Positions 24,874 through 34,477 are shown, numbered from the stretch's first letter. The stretch: 35,474 nucleotides of DNA from Iodobacter sp. BJB302 (GCF_002735645.1 NZ_PDZG01000049.1:1-35474); one strand, 5' to 3'. Numbers and translations are program-made. The notes: generated by a model not told the origin, from the sequence alone.

Positions 24874-25216
24874 TTCGTCAATCAAAATCAGGCGCGTGAT
24901 TGAATGATTTCTTTAGGGGAATGGCCGGTCTCGGAGGGCTGTTTCTGGCCAATAACGGCCTGTCGCTCAGTCTAACCTAGCATTTCAATAGAGTATTAAC
25001 CCTCGTTTGTAGGTATTGTTAAGCGGGGTGACAATGTTCGATGAATTCGGGTGGATAAATTGAGTAAGATTCCGCAGCTCTCTGTGGCTCGATATTTTGC
25101 TCACTCAGCTTTAAGCTGAGGAATTTTTATGAGCAGGAACAGATTTAAACTCGGTTTTCTCAGTGAGCTCTGTGTTCTCTACCGATCTCTGTGTCTACAG
25201 GTTTTTTCCCACGCAT
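24874..25216. other. Intergenic region between the cassette and the binding-protein gene
   Basis: About 340 bp with no gene supported. It contains the right-hand heptamer repeats (listed) and a near-perfect palindrome CTCAGCTT-T-AAGCTGAG (25104-25120) followed by GAATTTTTATG, which is terminator-like. The part from 24880 to 25075 looks unlike surrounding intergenic DNA and may be part of the imported segment. Confidence 0.45.
25080..25193. repeat. Heptamer repeat cluster CTCTGTG (right flank of cassette)
   Basis: Three CTCTGTG heptamers at 25080, 25168 and 25187, the last two within a CTCTGTGTTCTCT...CTCTGTGTC block. Read on the minus strand this is the same CACAGAG family as at 21991 and 33322. 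It marks the right boundary of the tetR cassette. Confidence 0.65.
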
Positions 25217-25247
25217 AAAAAAATGCAAACCAGCGGACCAGTTTGCA
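25217..25247 (-). terminator. Intrinsic terminator of the binding-protein gene
   Basis: On the minus strand TGCAAAC pairs with GTTTGCA over a 10-nt loop, then seven T. It lies 48 bp after the stop of the gene ending at 25295. Confidence 0.85.
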
Positions 25248-25294
25248 CGAAGAGAGAGTCTTGCAAGCCAGCCTGCAAGCAGACTGGCGTAATA

Positions 25295-26488
25295 TTACTT
25301 ACCGCCAAGTGTTTCCAATACTTCCCACTTGCCACCTTTTACTTTGTAGACCGTCAGGCTGCCGTCTTGCAAATCGCCTTTATCGTCAAAGCTGATATTG
25401 CTTGATGTCACACCACTGTGCTTGATTTTAGCCAGCACAGGCAGGTATTTAGCAGGGCTGGCCGAGCCAGCTGCCTGCATTGCGGCCAGCATCAGGCGGG
25501 TAGAGTCGTAGCCGTACGGAGTGTAAATTTCCAGCTCGCCGTATTTGGCTTTATAACGAGTGGCAAAGTCTTTACCACCTGGCATTAAATCTAATGGCTG
25601 ACCTGCCAGCGCAGCAATCGTGCCTTCAGCATCCGGGCCTGCTAATTTCAGGAAGGTATCTGAGCGGGTCATTTCACCCGAAACAATGGGTGCTGCAATG
25701 GCTAAACGTTTCTTTTGACGTGCCATCGGGCCGGATTGTGCATCGGTGCCGCCGTAGAAAATTACGTCTGGCTTAGCGCCCTTGATGGAGGTCAGAATCG
25801 AAGTGAAATCGGTTTCTTTATCGCTGGTAAATTCGCGTTTAACAATTTCAGCGCCTGCGGCTTTGGCCGCCTTTTCAAATTCATCAGCGAGGCCCTGGCC
25901 GTAAGCAGAGCGATCATCAATGATGGCAATCTTCTTAGCGCCAAGTTTTTCTACCGTATATTTACCAATGACTGAGCCAAGCTGAGAGTCAGAAGTCAGC
26001 GAGCGGAATGTGGTTTTAAAGCCTTGAGCGGTATAAGCAGGCGCGGTAGCCATGGCAATCTGCGGCATGCCGGCATCGGAGTAAATCTTGGAAGCCGGAA
26101 TGGCACAACCAGAATTAAAGTGGCCAATAATCCCTGCAACCTTTGCATCTACAAATTTCTCGGCAACCTGAGTAGCCGTTTTTGGATCGGCCATATCGTC
26201 TTCGGCCACCAGCTCAAATTTAACGGCCTTACCATCCAGAGTCGGTTTTGTTTCGTTTACATCGTCGATGGCCAGCTGCACACCGTTTTGATAGCCCTTG
26301 CCGTAATGCGCTTGTGGCCCTGTAAGCGGTGCTGCAAAACCAATTTTGACGACCGAAGAATCACCAGCAGCAGCTACAGCAGGCGCTGGGGCAGATGCAG
26401 CGGTGTTGCTTTCTGGCTTTTGGCCACAAGCTGTCAGCGCTAAAGCAAGAGCCGCAGATAAAGCTGCCGATTTCTGAACGAATTGCAT
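25295..26488 (-). CDS. Branched-chain amino-acid-type ABC substrate-binding lipoprotein
   Basis: A 397-residue type I periplasmic binding protein (LivJ/LivK-like, PF13458). The lipoprotein signal ends at LALTAC (Cys21), and a Pro/Ala-rich linker follows. Typical motifs are IGFAAPLTGPQAHYGKGYQNG near the N-terminus, GIIGHFNSGCAIPASKIY, KKIAIIDDRSAYGQGLADEF and DVIFYGGTDAQSGPMARQ. It binds leucine/isoleucine/valine or a related solute for an ABC importer. No livHMGF permease or ATPase genes are in the window, so its partner genes are elsewhere. ATG 26488 is preceded by a strong GAGGGGAG. Confidence 0.93.
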   Translation of the reverse strand: MQFVQKSAALSAALALALTACGQKPESNTAASAPAPAVAAAGDSSVVKIGFAAPLTGPQAHYGKGYQNGVQLAIDDVNETKPTLDGKAVKFELVAEDDMADPKTATQVAEKFVDAKVAGIIGHFNSGCAIPASKIYSDAGMPQIAMATAPAYTAQGFKTTFRSLTSDSQLGSVIGKYTVEKLGAKKIAIIDDRSAYGQGLADEFEKAAKAAGAEIVKREFTSDKETDFTSILTSIKGAKPDVIFYGGTDAQSGPMARQKKRLAIAAPIVSGEMTRSDTFLKLAGPDAEGTIAALAGQPLDLMPGGKDFATRYKAKYGELEIYTPYGYDSTRLMLAAMQAAGSASPAKYLPVLAKIKHSGVTSSNISFDDKGDLQDGSLTVYKVKGGKWEVLETLGGK

Positions 26489-26642
26489 AAACAAAACTCC
26501 CCTCGAATGTGTTTATGCAATGTGATCGTGTTCATTTTTTACAGCAATCGGGAGTTTCCTGAACAGGGTTTTGCTTGGTCCATGCAAAAGATGCCAGCAA
26601 AAAGCAAGTTAAGCGGCAACACCGCTTAAAATGCAAGCAATA

Positions 26643-26677
26643 GCGGCTATATGTGGTGAAAACACCCCATAAGCCGC
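26643..26677. terminator. Hairpin between the DyP peroxidase and the binding-protein gene
   Basis: GCGGCT/AGCCGC outer arms with inner ATG-GGTG/CACC-CAT pairing, a long imperfect stem. The T-run follows on the plus side (CTTTTTTATTT), so on the minus strand, where the DyP gene ends at 26686, it lacks a U-tract. Confidence 0.55.
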
Positions 26678-26685
26678 CTGCTTTT

Positions 26686-27594
26686 TTATTTTTGTAACTG
26701 CTTCAGCTGCTCAATACCTGGGGCAAAAAATGCAGCGCCCGTCACTGCACGAGTGAAATTGAGCAAATGATCAACTCTGCCATCTGATGTAGGGGCCACC
26801 ATTCTGGTCAGCATTTTTTCAAACACAACAGGTGTTTTACAGTAAGAAATAAAATACAGCCCTTTATCACCGCCTGGCGAGCCATAGGGCATTGAATGCC
26901 TGAGCATCGCCAGCTCTTCGCCGTCTTCTTCAATAATCACCCGGCTGATATGCGCTGTATGCGGCCTGTCTTCATCCGGTAATTCTTCATTCGTGTCTTT
27001 AGTGCGCCCAATCACCGCCTCCTGCTGACGCACCGGTAGCTTTTTCCATTGCTCCATACGGTGCACATAGCGCTGCAAATGAATATAACTGCCGCCTGCC
27101 CAATCTCCATCAGCCAGCAAAGCCACTTCTGCCCGCTCTTCACCAACCGGGTTTTCGGTACCATCCACAAAGCCGGTTAAATCACGGGCATCCCGGTAGC
27201 GAAAACCATGCACAGTTTCGATCACATCCAGCCATTCTGACATTTCAGCACTCAGCTGATCAGCAAACTCATGCAGCAAATCGTAGCGCTCACCGCGCAA
27301 ATGAAGCAGTACATCAACCTCGCTGGCCGGAGCGGGGTGAATAGCGCCTGATATGGAAGGAAAATCACGCAGCAAAGCTGGCTTGCTGCTGTAAAGCTCC
27401 GGCCAGACATGAGGGCCAAAAGCAATCACTCCGCTGGCTTGCGGGTCTTCACCCTGTAAATGAATAACCCGGTCTGAAACACTGGCCAGAAGCGCTTTTA
27501 AGCGCGCATCAGCACGCCTGCCCAAACGCCGCCGGAATAAAGTAAATAGCGCGTGCCCGTTGGCGGGAGGAAGAATTCCACTTTGTGGAGTCAT
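26686..27594 (-). CDS. Dyp-type heme peroxidase (YfeX-like)
   Basis: A 302-residue dye-decolourising peroxidase of the cytosolic YfeX/P-type group. The family's GxxDG motif is GFVDGTENP (141-149; catalytic Asp144), the proximal heme His is H215 in HTAHISRV and the distal Arg is R232 in LRHSMPYGS. These match the positions in E. coli YfeX that I recall. It oxidises dyes and phenolics with H2O2, and YfeX has been linked to porphyrinogen oxidation. No Tat or Sec signal is present, so it is cytoplasmic; a possible encapsulin cargo tail is not obvious. It is a single-gene unit. Confidence 0.93.
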   Translation of the reverse strand: MTPQSGILPPANGHALFTLFRRRLGRRADARLKALLASVSDRVIHLQGEDPQASGVIAFGPHVWPELYSSKPALLRDFPSISGAIHPAPASEVDVLLHLRGERYDLLHEFADQLSAEMSEWLDVIETVHGFRYRDARDLTGFVDGTENPVGEERAEVALLADGDWAGGSYIHLQRYVHRMEQWKKLPVRQQEAVIGRTKDTNEELPDEDRPHTAHISRVIIEEDGEELAMLRHSMPYGSPGGDKGLYFISYCKTPVVFEKMLTRMVAPTSDGRVDHLLNFTRAVTGAAFFAPGIEQLKQLQK

Positions 27595-27685
27595 GCTTTA
27601 ATCCTTAAGCAAAAATCTCAGACATCAGGCGGAGCATTCCGCCTTAAAAACACTCAATTTTGTTAAAACCCAGCCATGCAAACCA

Positions 27686-28282
27686 TCACCGTCTGCAGTT
27701 TTCTTTGCCCTGGGCAAAGCCCCATATTTCGGGCAGCCACTGCTGAAAATCTGCAAAACCATGATCGCCCCCTTTGATGATTGTTTGACGACAAGCAGAG
27801 TAATAGTTCACTCCGGCTTGATAATCCAGCACCTCATCACCCGTCTGAGTTAGCAGCCAGTATCGGTTTGGCTGGCTTGGCTGGCGCTCAAACTCTTTGA
27901 GCTGCTCCGCAAAACGAATATCGATAATATGTATTTCACCGGTTTGATAATTACGCTGCGGCCCTAAATACTCATTAATTCTGTCATAAGGCCTTACCGC
28001 AGGATTAATCAATACCGCCCTGCATGCAAAGGTTTCTGCTGCCCATGTAGCAAAAAAACCACCCAAAGAGCTGCCGACCACACAAACATCTTCGTTTGCT
28101 AAATGAAAAAACAAACCCTGAAGCAACACCCCCGCTGCATTGGGATCCATAGGCAGCTGAGGGCAATGAAAATAATCCTGCAAGCCCTGCTCACTCATCC
28201 ATGTGGCCATTTCCTGCGCTTTTTGGGATAGAGGGCTGGATAAAAATCCGTGCAGATAAATAATATGCGGGCGGTATGACAT
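27686..28282 (-). CDS. yqiA: YqiA-like esterase (UPF0227, alpha/beta hydrolase)
   Basis: A 198-residue small alpha/beta hydrolase. The start is IIYLHGFLSSPLSQKA (7-22), the nucleophile elbow GSSLGGF (about 70-76), the acid in TGDEVLDY and the His in GGDHGFADF. These are the YqiA/YcfP signatures; E. coli YqiA hydrolyses short acyl-CoA and p-nitrophenyl esters. Its ATG lies four bases after the stop of the quinone oxidoreductase gene, so the two are coupled. It is cytosolic. Confidence 0.9.
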   Translation of the reverse strand: MSYRPHIIYLHGFLSSPLSQKAQEMATWMSEQGLQDYFHCPQLPMDPNAAGVLLQGLFFHLANEDVCVVGSSLGGFFATWAAETFACRAVLINPAVRPYDRINEYLGPQRNYQTGEIHIIDIRFAEQLKEFERQPSQPNRYWLLTQTGDEVLDYQAGVNYYSACRQTIIKGGDHGFADFQQWLPEIWGFAQGKENCRR

Positions 28283-28286
28283 TATA

Positions 28287-29255
28287 TTAAGGCCGTAATA
28301 AGGTAGAGCCTTGCGTTTTACGCAGCGCTAAATCCTGATGAGCCTGTGCGGCATCTGCTAATGCATAGCTCTGGCCAACTTCCGGCTTCAGTAAGCCACG
28401 GCGCACGGCATGGAAATAGTCTGCTGCTGTATTCACCAGCTCGGCTCTTGTTGAGGTGTAATGTCCCAGTGTAGGACGTGTAAAGAAAAGCGAACCTTTT
28501 TGAGCCAGAATAGCGGGCTCAAAAGCAGGTACAGGCCCGGATGCATTCCCAAAGCTCACCAGCATGCCGCGTAGTGCCAGGCAATCCAGCGATCCTGCAA
28601 AAGTATCCGCCCCTACTCCGTCATACACCACAGAAACGCCCTTGCCACCTGTTATTTCACGCACCTGCTCAGAAAAGTGCTCGTAGCCAATAATATGATC
28701 GCAATAGCTGCGCGCAATCTTTGCTTTTTCTTCAGAACCCACCGTACCAATCACAGTTGCGCCCAGCTCCCGCGCCCACTGGCAGGCCAGCTGGCCCACA
28801 CCACCGGCAGCAGCATGAAATAAAATGGTTTGCCCTACATGCACAGGAAAAGTTTTCTTAAGCAAATATTGTGCAGTCATTCCCCGCAGCAGGGTTCCCG
28901 CTGCAATCTCATCACTCACCCCGGCCGGAACAAGCACCAGTTTATCTGCAGGCATCACCCGGTGTGCAGCGTAAGCCCCGGGCGCGCCGCCTGCATAAGC
29001 CACCCTGTCACCAGGCTTAAATTCAGTCACACCCGCACCAATCGCCTCGACCACACCGCACGCTTCTACACCTAAACCAGAAGGCAGGCTGAGCGGATAT
29101 AAGCCCGACCGATGATAGGTATCAATAAAATTAACGCCAATTGCAGTTTGTTTCAGCAAGACCTCCCCTGCCTGAGGCGCTGCTACTGAGGAAGTTTCAA
29201 GCTGCATAACGCTGCTATCACCATGCTGATGGATACGAATCACCTGAGTTTGCAT
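28287..29255 (-). CDS. NADPH:quinone oxidoreductase (zinc-independent MDR family)
   Basis: A 322-residue medium-chain dehydrogenase/reductase of the QorA type. It has the family N-terminus (MQTQVIRIHQHGDSSVMQLE), the NADPH loop AAAGGVG in the Rossmann domain, and VYDGVGADTF with FGNASGPVP afterwards. It reduces quinones by one electron using NADPH. The ATG at 29255 has AAAGGA upstream; the frame is open for 91 more codons but that part is not homologous. First gene of the unit with yqiA, divergent from metH. Confidence 0.93.
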   Translation of the reverse strand: MQTQVIRIHQHGDSSVMQLETSSVAAPQAGEVLLKQTAIGVNFIDTYHRSGLYPLSLPSGLGVEACGVVEAIGAGVTEFKPGDRVAYAGGAPGAYAAHRVMPADKLVLVPAGVSDEIAAGTLLRGMTAQYLLKKTFPVHVGQTILFHAAAGGVGQLACQWARELGATVIGTVGSEEKAKIARSYCDHIIGYEHFSEQVREITGGKGVSVVYDGVGADTFAGSLDCLALRGMLVSFGNASGPVPAFEPAILAQKGSLFFTRPTLGHYTSTRAELVNTAADYFHAVRRGLLKPEVGQSYALADAAQAHQDLALRKTQGSTLLRP

Positions 29256-29453
29256 CACTTTTCCTTTGAGTAGAGAAAGCTGACAAAATAATCCAGCTAA
29301 AAACAAACAAGCAAAAGACAAACCATAGCGCGAGTGCAAGCTTACCGCACCGGAATTAATTGAAATTACGCGGCCCGAATGCAAATTAATCATCAGACCC
29401 ACGGCAATAACCTTAAAAAGTGTAAAAAGCCCATCATCAGGTAAAAGCCCGCC

Positions 29454-29496
29454 CTGGCAGGCCAAAAACCTGGCCTTACCATGGTAAAATTGCCAG
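29454..29496 (+). promoter_or_regulatory. Structured element upstream of metH (three-way-junction-like)
   Basis: CTGGCA (29454-29459) pairs with TGCCAG (29491-29496). Inside are a GGCC/GGCC hairpin (29460-29475) and the palindrome TTACCATGGTAA (29476-29487), which can form a second short hairpin. Its 3' end is 31 nt before the metH ATG (29527). It may be an RNA leader or a DNA operator; TTACCA could also be a -35 box. It does not resemble a SAM or cobalamin riboswitch that I know. Confidence 0.4.
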
Positions 29497-29526
29497 CTTT
29501 GTATTAAGCCCAGATTGGACACGCTC

Positions 29527-32500
29527 ATGATCCGCCACCAGAGTCTTCATTCAGAACTACAAAACCAGCTCAAACAGCGCATTCTGATTTTAGACGGCGG
29601 TATGGGTACGATGATTCAGGCTTACGATTTGCAAGAAGCCGATTATCGAGGGGAACGCTTTGCCGACTGGCACTGTGATGTAAAGGGCAATAACGATTTG
29701 CTGGTGCTGAGCCAGCCGCAGATCATCGCTAAAATCCATCAGGCTTATCTGGATGCCGGTGCGGATATTATCGAGACCAATAGCTTTAACGGCACCTCGA
29801 TTGCCATGGCCGATTACGAAATGGAAAGCCTGGTTTGGGAGCTTAATTTTGCCGCTGCCAGGCTGGTAAAAGATTTATGCGTGGCGCAAACCGCAAAAAC
29901 CCCCAACAAGCCGCGCTACTGCGCCGGGGTATTAGGCCCAACCAACCGCACCTGCTCGATCAGCCCCGATGTAAACGACCCTGGCTATCGCAATGTTACC
30001 TTTGATGCGCTGGTTGAAAGCTATCTGGAGGCGATTGATGGCCTGGTGAAAGGCGGAGCCGATATCCTGCTGGTGGAAACGATTTTCGACACACTGAACG
30101 CCAAAGCCGCCGTGTTCGCGATTAAACAGTATTTCCGCAAAAATAATATCGCCAAACAAGATCAACTGCCGGTCATGGTTTCCGGCACGATTACCGACCA
30201 ATCCGGCCGCACCTTAACCGGCCAGACCACCGAAGCCTTTTACAACAGCCTGCGCCACGCCGACGCCATCAGCTACGGGCTGAACTGTGCACTGGGCCCT
30301 GATTTGCTGCGCCAGTATGTTGAAGAAATGAGCCGCATTTCAGAGAGCTTTGTTTCAGTCCATGCAAATGCGGGCTTACCGAATGCTTTTGGTGGCTACG
30401 ATTTGGACCCGGCCATGATGGCCGAGTCGATCAAAGAATGGGCCGAATCCGGCCTGATCAATATTGTGGGCGGCTGCTGCGGCACCACGCCAGCACACAT
30501 CGCCGCCATGTATGCGGCAGTCAAAGATCTGCCGCCACGCGCCCTGCCAGAGATCGAGGCCAAATGCCGCCTCTCTGGCCTTGAGCCATTTAATATTGGC
30601 GACAACGATTTATTTGTAAACGTGGGTGAGCGCACCAACGTCACCGGCTCCAAAGCCTTTGCCCGCTTAATTTTAAACGGCGATTACGCGCAAGCCTTGG
30701 TGGTAGCTCGTCAGCAGGTAGAAAACGGCGCACAAGTGATCGACATCAATATGGACGAGGGCATGCTGGACGCCCATAAGGCCATGGTCACCTTTCTGAA
30801 CCTGATCGCCGCCGAGCCGGATATCTCGCGCGTGCCGATCATGATCGACTCCTCCAAATGGGATGTCATCGAGGCGGGTTTGAAGTGCGTGCAGGGCAAG
30901 TGCATTGTTAACTCGATCTCGATGAAAGAAGGCGTGGAGGCCTTTAAGCACCACGCTCGCTTAGTCAAAGACTACGGTGCAGCCGTGATTGTGATGGCCT
31001 TCGATGAGGTGGGTCAGGCCGATACCTATGCACGCAAAGTAGAAATCTGCGAAAAGAGCTACCGCATTCTGGTCGATGAAGTGGGTATGGACCCGGCCGA
31101 TATTATTTTCGACCCGAATATTTTTGCCGTGGCCACTGGCATTGAAGAGCACGCCCGCTATGGGCTGGACTTTATCGAAGCCACTGGCTGGATTCACCAA
31201 AATCTGCCACACGCCAAGGTGAGCGGCGGCGTATCGAATGTGTCGTTCTCCTTCCGTGGCAATAATAAGGTGCGCGAAGCCATCCACGCCGTTTTCCTCT
31301 ATCACGCCATTAAAAAAGGCATGACGATGGGGATTGTGAACGCGGGCGCGCTGGAAGTTTACGAAGAAGTGCCACGCGAATTACGCGATTTAATCGAAGA
31401 CGTGGTACTGATGCTGCCCGCCGGAACCAGCGCCGGAGCACCACTCACGACCGGCAATCTGGATGTCACCGAGCGCCTGATCGAAATTGCCGAGCGCTTT
31501 AAAGGCGACGCCAGCCAAGGGAAAACCGAGGATCTGGGTTGGCGCAATGGCACCCTGCAAGAGCGCATTACCCACGCGCTGGTACGCGGCAATACCACCT
31601 TTATTCTGGAAGACACCGAAGAAGCCCGCCTTGCCTGCGAGCGCCCGATTCATGTGATTGAAGGCGTCTTGATGAATGGTATGAACCATGTGGGCGATCT
31701 GTTTGGATCGGGCCAGATGTTTTTGCCGCAGGTGGTGAAATCCGCCCGCGTGATGAAGGCCGCCGTCGCCCATTTAGAGCCCTTTATCGAGGCAGAAAAA
31801 ATCGCCATGGGCCTGCAGGATGCACCCGCCAAAGGCAATATTGTGATGGCCACAGTAAAAGGCGATGTGCACGATATCGGCAAGAATATCGTGGGTGTGG
31901 TGCTCCGCTGTAATAACTACAAGGTGACCGACCTTGGCGTGATGGTGCCCGCGCAAAAAATCCTCGATACCGCCAAAGAAATCGGCGCGGATATGATAGG
32001 CCTATCCGGCCTGATTACCCCAAGCCTGGAAGAAATGAGCCATGTGGCCAAAGAAATGCAGCGCCAAGGCTTTGATATTCCGCTACTGATTGGCGGAGCC
32101 ACCACATCCAAAGTACACACCGCCGTCAAAATTGAGCCGGGCTACGCCAACGGCCCCGTGGTGTACGTGCCCGATGCCAGCCGCGCGGTAGGCGTCTGCT
32201 CCAATCTATTAAGCGACGAGCTCAAGCCCGCCTTTATGGAAAAGCTACGCGCCGAATACCAGAATATTCGCACCATTCATGAGAACAAAGGCAAGAGCAA
32301 GCTACTGCCAATAGCCACCGCCCGCGCCAATAAATTTGAAATCGACTGGACCAGCTACACCCCGCCCAAGCCGAAGCAGCTGGGTGTGATGCGCTTTGAA
32401 AAAGTACCGCTATGCGATATCGCCCCCTATATCGACTGGAGCCCCTTCTTTAACGCATGGGAGCTGGCCGGTAAATATCCGCGCATTCTGACCGACGAAG

Positions 32501-33276
32501 TAGTGGGTGAAGCTGCCACCGCCCTCTTTGCCGACGCCCAAGTGCTACTAGCCAAAATGATAGAAGGCGAGTGGGTGCAAGCCAATGGCGTGATCGGCCT
32601 CTTCCCAGCAAGCAGCGTGGAAGACGATATTGAAATCTATCACCCCGAAAGCGGCGAGCGGCTAATGACTTGGCACAATCTACGCCAGCAAAATGCCAAA
32701 GCGGCTGGTAAGCCAAACTGGTGCTTGGCTGACTTTATCGCCCCAAAAGACAGCGGCGTGGTTGACTATATCGGCGCATTTGCCGTCACCGGCGGGCTGA
32801 ATATCGACCCGCACGTAGAACGATTTGAAAAAGCCGACGACGATTACAACGCCATTATGGTGAAGGCTCTCGCCGATCGTTTTGCCGAAGGCTTTGCCGA
32901 ATATATGCACGAGAAAATCCGCAAAGAGCTATGGGGCTATGTGCCGGATGAAAACCTGCATGTGGATGATTTAACCGACGAAAAATACCAAGGCATCCGC
33001 CCCGCCCCCGGCTACCCCGCCTGCCCAGATCACACGCCCAAAACCGGCTTATTTAATTTGATTGACCCCGCCAGCATTGGCATGAGCCTCACTGAGGGCT
33101 ACGCCATGCTGCCAACCGCAGCAGTGAGTGGCTTCTACTTCAGCCACCCGCAAGCCCAGTACTTTGCCGTGGGTAAAATAGAGAAGGATCAGGTGGAAAG
33201 CTATGCGGCGCGGCGTGGGGTAACAATCGAGCAAGCCGAACGCGATTTGGCACCTAATCTGGCATATAACGCCTGA
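29527..33276 (+). CDS. metH: Cobalamin-dependent methionine synthase
   Basis: A 1249-residue MetH (EC 2.1.1.13) that transfers methyl from 5-methyl-THF to homocysteine via methylcobalamin. All four modules are seen. The homocysteine domain has zinc ligands C254, C317 and C318 ([15 protein letters not shown]), offset by seven from E. coli C247/C310/C311. The folate domain has [14 protein letters not shown]. The B12 domain has [11 protein letters not shown] with H782 as lower cobalt ligand. The C-terminal reactivation domain contains [13 protein letters not shown]. Start ATG 29527; a TTG at 29515 is upstream in frame. It is divergent from the quinone oxidoreductase gene. Full length, no frameshift seen. 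Confidence 0.97.
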   Translation: MIRHQSLHSELQNQLKQRILILDGGMGTMIQAYDLQEADYRGERFADWHCDVKGNNDLLVLSQPQIIAKIHQAYLDAGADIIETNSFNGTSIAMADYEMESLVWELNFAAARLVKDLCVAQTAKTPNKPRYCAGVLGPTNRTCSISPDVNDPGYRNVTFDALVESYLEAIDGLVKGGADILLVETIFDTLNAKAAVFAIKQYFRKNNIAKQDQLPVMVSGTITDQSGRTLTGQTTEAFYNSLRHADAISYGLNCALGPDLLRQYVEEMSRISESFVSVHANAGLPNAFGGYDLDPAMMAESIKEWAESGLINIVGGCCGTTPAHIAAMYAAVKDLPPRALPEIEAKCRLSGLEPFNIGDNDLFVNVGERTNVTGSKAFARLILNGDYAQALVVARQQVENGAQVIDINMDEGMLDAHKAMVTFLNLIAAEPDISRVPIMIDSSKWDVIEAGLKCVQGKCIVNSISMKEGVEAFKHHARLVKDYGAAVIVMAFDEVGQADTYARKVEICEKSYRILVDEVGMDPADIIFDPNIFAVATGIEEHARYGLDFIEATGWIHQNLPHAKVSGGVSNVSFSFRGNNKVREAIHAVFLYHAIKKGMTMGIVNAGALEVYEEVPRELRDLIEDVVLMLPAGTSAGAPLTTGNLDVTERLIEIAERFKGDASQGKTEDLGWRNGTLQERITHALVRGNTTFILEDTEEARLACERPIHVIEGVLMNGMNHVGDLFGSGQMFLPQVVKSARVMKAAVAHLEPFIEAEKIAMGLQDAPAKGNIVMATVKGDVHDIGKNIVGVVLRCNNYKVTDLGVMVPAQKILDTAKEIGADMIGLSGLITPSLEEMSHVAKEMQRQGFDIPLLIGGATTSKVHTAVKIEPGYANGPVVYVPDASRAVGVCSNLLSDELKPAFMEKLRAEYQNIRTIHENKGKSKLLPIATARANKFEIDWTSYTPPKPKQLGVMRFEKVPLCDIAPYIDWSPFFNAWELAGKYPRILTDEVVGEAATALFADAQVLLAKMIEGEWVQANGVIGLFPASSVEDDIEIYHPESGERLMTWHNLRQQNAKAAGKPNWCLADFIAPKDSGVVDYIGAFAVTGGLNIDPHVERFEKADDDYNAIMVKALADRFAEGFAEYMHEKIRKELWGYVPDENLHVDDLTDEKYQGIRPAPGYPACPDHTPKTGLFNLIDPASIGMSLTEGYAMLPTAAVSGFYFSHPQAQYFAVGKIEKDQVESYAARRGVTIEQAERDLAPNLAYNA

Positions 33277-33321
33277 TTTTGTGGGTGGATAATTTACTCA
33301 AAACAAACCCAAGTCTTGAAC

Positions 33322-33346
33322 CACGGAGGGCACAGAGAACACGGAG
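33322..33346 (+). repeat. Heptamer repeat CACGGAG-CACAGAG-CACGGAG
   Basis: Three CAC(A/G)GAG heptamers at 33322, 33331 and 33340 with an exact 9-nt period, 45 bp after the metH stop. Third location of the same family that flanks the tetR cassette. Confidence 0.75.
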
Positions 33347-33435
33347 GAAAACCTATTTTCAACTAGGCCATTTATTATGGGTTTGAGTAGTTTCAACCTC
33401 AGCCAAATAAATATATATCGCGGCTCTCTACACGG

Positions 33436-33457
33436 GGCTTCAAATCCCCTTGAAGCC
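33436..33457. repeat. Hairpin GGCTTCAA-atcccc-TTGAAGCC
   Basis: Perfect 8-bp arms with a 6-nt loop at 33436-33443 and 33450-33457. It continues to an outer GCGGC/GCCGC pairing. It lies just before the larger nested hairpin. Confidence 0.6.
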
Positions 33458-33474
33458 GCAACACAAGGAATAAG

Positions 33475-33537
33475 CGGCTCGGGGTTTCGGAAAAGGGGTA
33501 GCGGGCTTGCTCCCGAGCAGCCTTTTTCGCCGAGCCG
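33475..33537. repeat. Nested inverted repeat, 63 nt
   Basis: CGGCTCGG (33475-33482) pairs with CCGAGCCG (33530-33537). Inside, GGAAAAGG pairs nearly with CCTTTTTC, and CGGG/CCCG closes a central hairpin. A single transcript could fold into one long stem. Its role is unknown: a repeat element, an RNA terminator-like structure or a transposon end. Confidence 0.5.
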
Positions 33538-33841
33538 ATTATCCGCAGTGAGGGGCCTTCGCTTTTGAGGTTGCGGTTTTGCTTACTTTCTTGACCGTTC
33601 AGAAATTAAATACTTCGCGGGGATGCCGCACCTAAATCAACGTGCCGAAGGCACTAAAAAGATATACATGGCGCTGCATCAGTTATTCACAAAGAGCAAA
33701 CAAATATCTACAGCAGCGCCTCATCAATTCATAATGAACAATCAAATTAAGTGGAGCAGGCGATGTCTCTTCTTTTAATAAAACAAGCCTATATCGCAAA
33801 ATACAAAGTAAATGCCCATGGCAAATAAATAAGGATAAAAA

Positions 33842-34477
33842 ATGCAGCTCAGTGAATGGGAAAAACAATTTGAAAATAAGATGGCGACCATCGCAACAAG
33901 TGACGATCCAGCCCATGATTTGCTGCACTTTAAAAGAGTTGTTCAGTTGGCTAAAAAAATAGGCATCGCAGAAAACGCACAATTAGAAGTCATTATCCCT
34001 GCGGCATGGCTGCATGATTTTGTGATTGTGCCCAAAGACAGCCCGCTGCGCAGCCGTGCTTCCAAATTATCTGCCGAAGGCGCGATTGAGTATTTAAGCT
34101 CAATTCAATATCCGGCAGAATTTTACCCGGCAATTGCCCATGCTATAGAAGGGCACAGCTTTAGTGCCAATATTGAAGTCACCACACTGGAGGCCAAAAT
34201 CGTTCAGGACGCCGACAGACTGGATGGCCTTGGCGCAATAGGCATCGCTCGGTGCTTTGCAACCGCAGGCTTATTAAAAAGAGCTTTTTACGCCGATCAT
34301 GATCCCTTCTGCAGCGAAAGAGCGCCGGATGATGCTCAATTCACCATTGATCATTTCTATAAAAAATTATTCAAAACGGCTGAAACCTTAAAAACAAGTG
34401 CAGGTAAAGCAGAAGGCCTGCGGCGGATTGAAATCATGAAAAATTATTTAGCCGCCTTAGAAACAGAAATTCTCTAA
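33842..34477 (+). CDS. HD-domain phosphohydrolase
   Basis: A 211-residue metal-dependent phosphohydrolase of the HD superfamily (YedJ-like). The H...HD...D signature is visible: HDLLHFKRV (about 25-33), AAWLHDF (HD at about 58-59) and DADRLDGLGAIG (about 123-134). Such proteins hydrolyse nucleotides or cyclic nucleotides; the substrate cannot be told. The ribosome site AAGGA is 7 nt before the ATG. It is 65 bp upstream of bluB on the same strand, possibly one transcript. Confidence 0.9.
   Translation: MQLSEWEKQFENKMATIATSDDPAHDLLHFKRVVQLAKKIGIAENAQLEVIIPAAWLHDFVIVPKDSPLRSRASKLSAEGAIEYLSSIQYPAEFYPAIAHAIEGHSFSANIEVTTLEAKIVQDADRLDGLGAIGIARCFATAGLLKRAFYADHDPFCSERAPDDAQFTIDHFYKKLFKTAETLKTSAGKAEGLRRIEIMKNYLAALETEIL

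Larger units (their letters stand above)
33277..33841. other. Repeat-rich intergenic region, no gene supported
   Basis: 565 bp between metH and the HD gene. It contains a heptamer repeat, two long inverted-repeat structures (listed) and a segment TTTTGCTTACTTTCTTGACC at about 33575 that resembles dispersed non-coding repeats I have seen in beta- and gammaproteobacteria. Open frames here have no ribosome site. It may be the remnant of a repeat or mobile element. Confidence 0.55.

Noticed and set aside
24900..24980. Short frame MAGLGGLFLANNGLSLSLT on the plus strand
   Set aside because: No ribosome site; looks like degenerate intergenic sequence commonly seen near such genes.
29256..29526. Cobalamin or SAM riboswitch upstream of metH
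   Set aside because: None of the conserved riboswitch core sequences I know are present; only an uncharacterised local structure is seen and reported as such.
33377..33568. 63-residue plus-strand ORF after metH
   Set aside because: It spans the hairpins at 33436-33537, has no ribosome site and the translation is repeat-derived.
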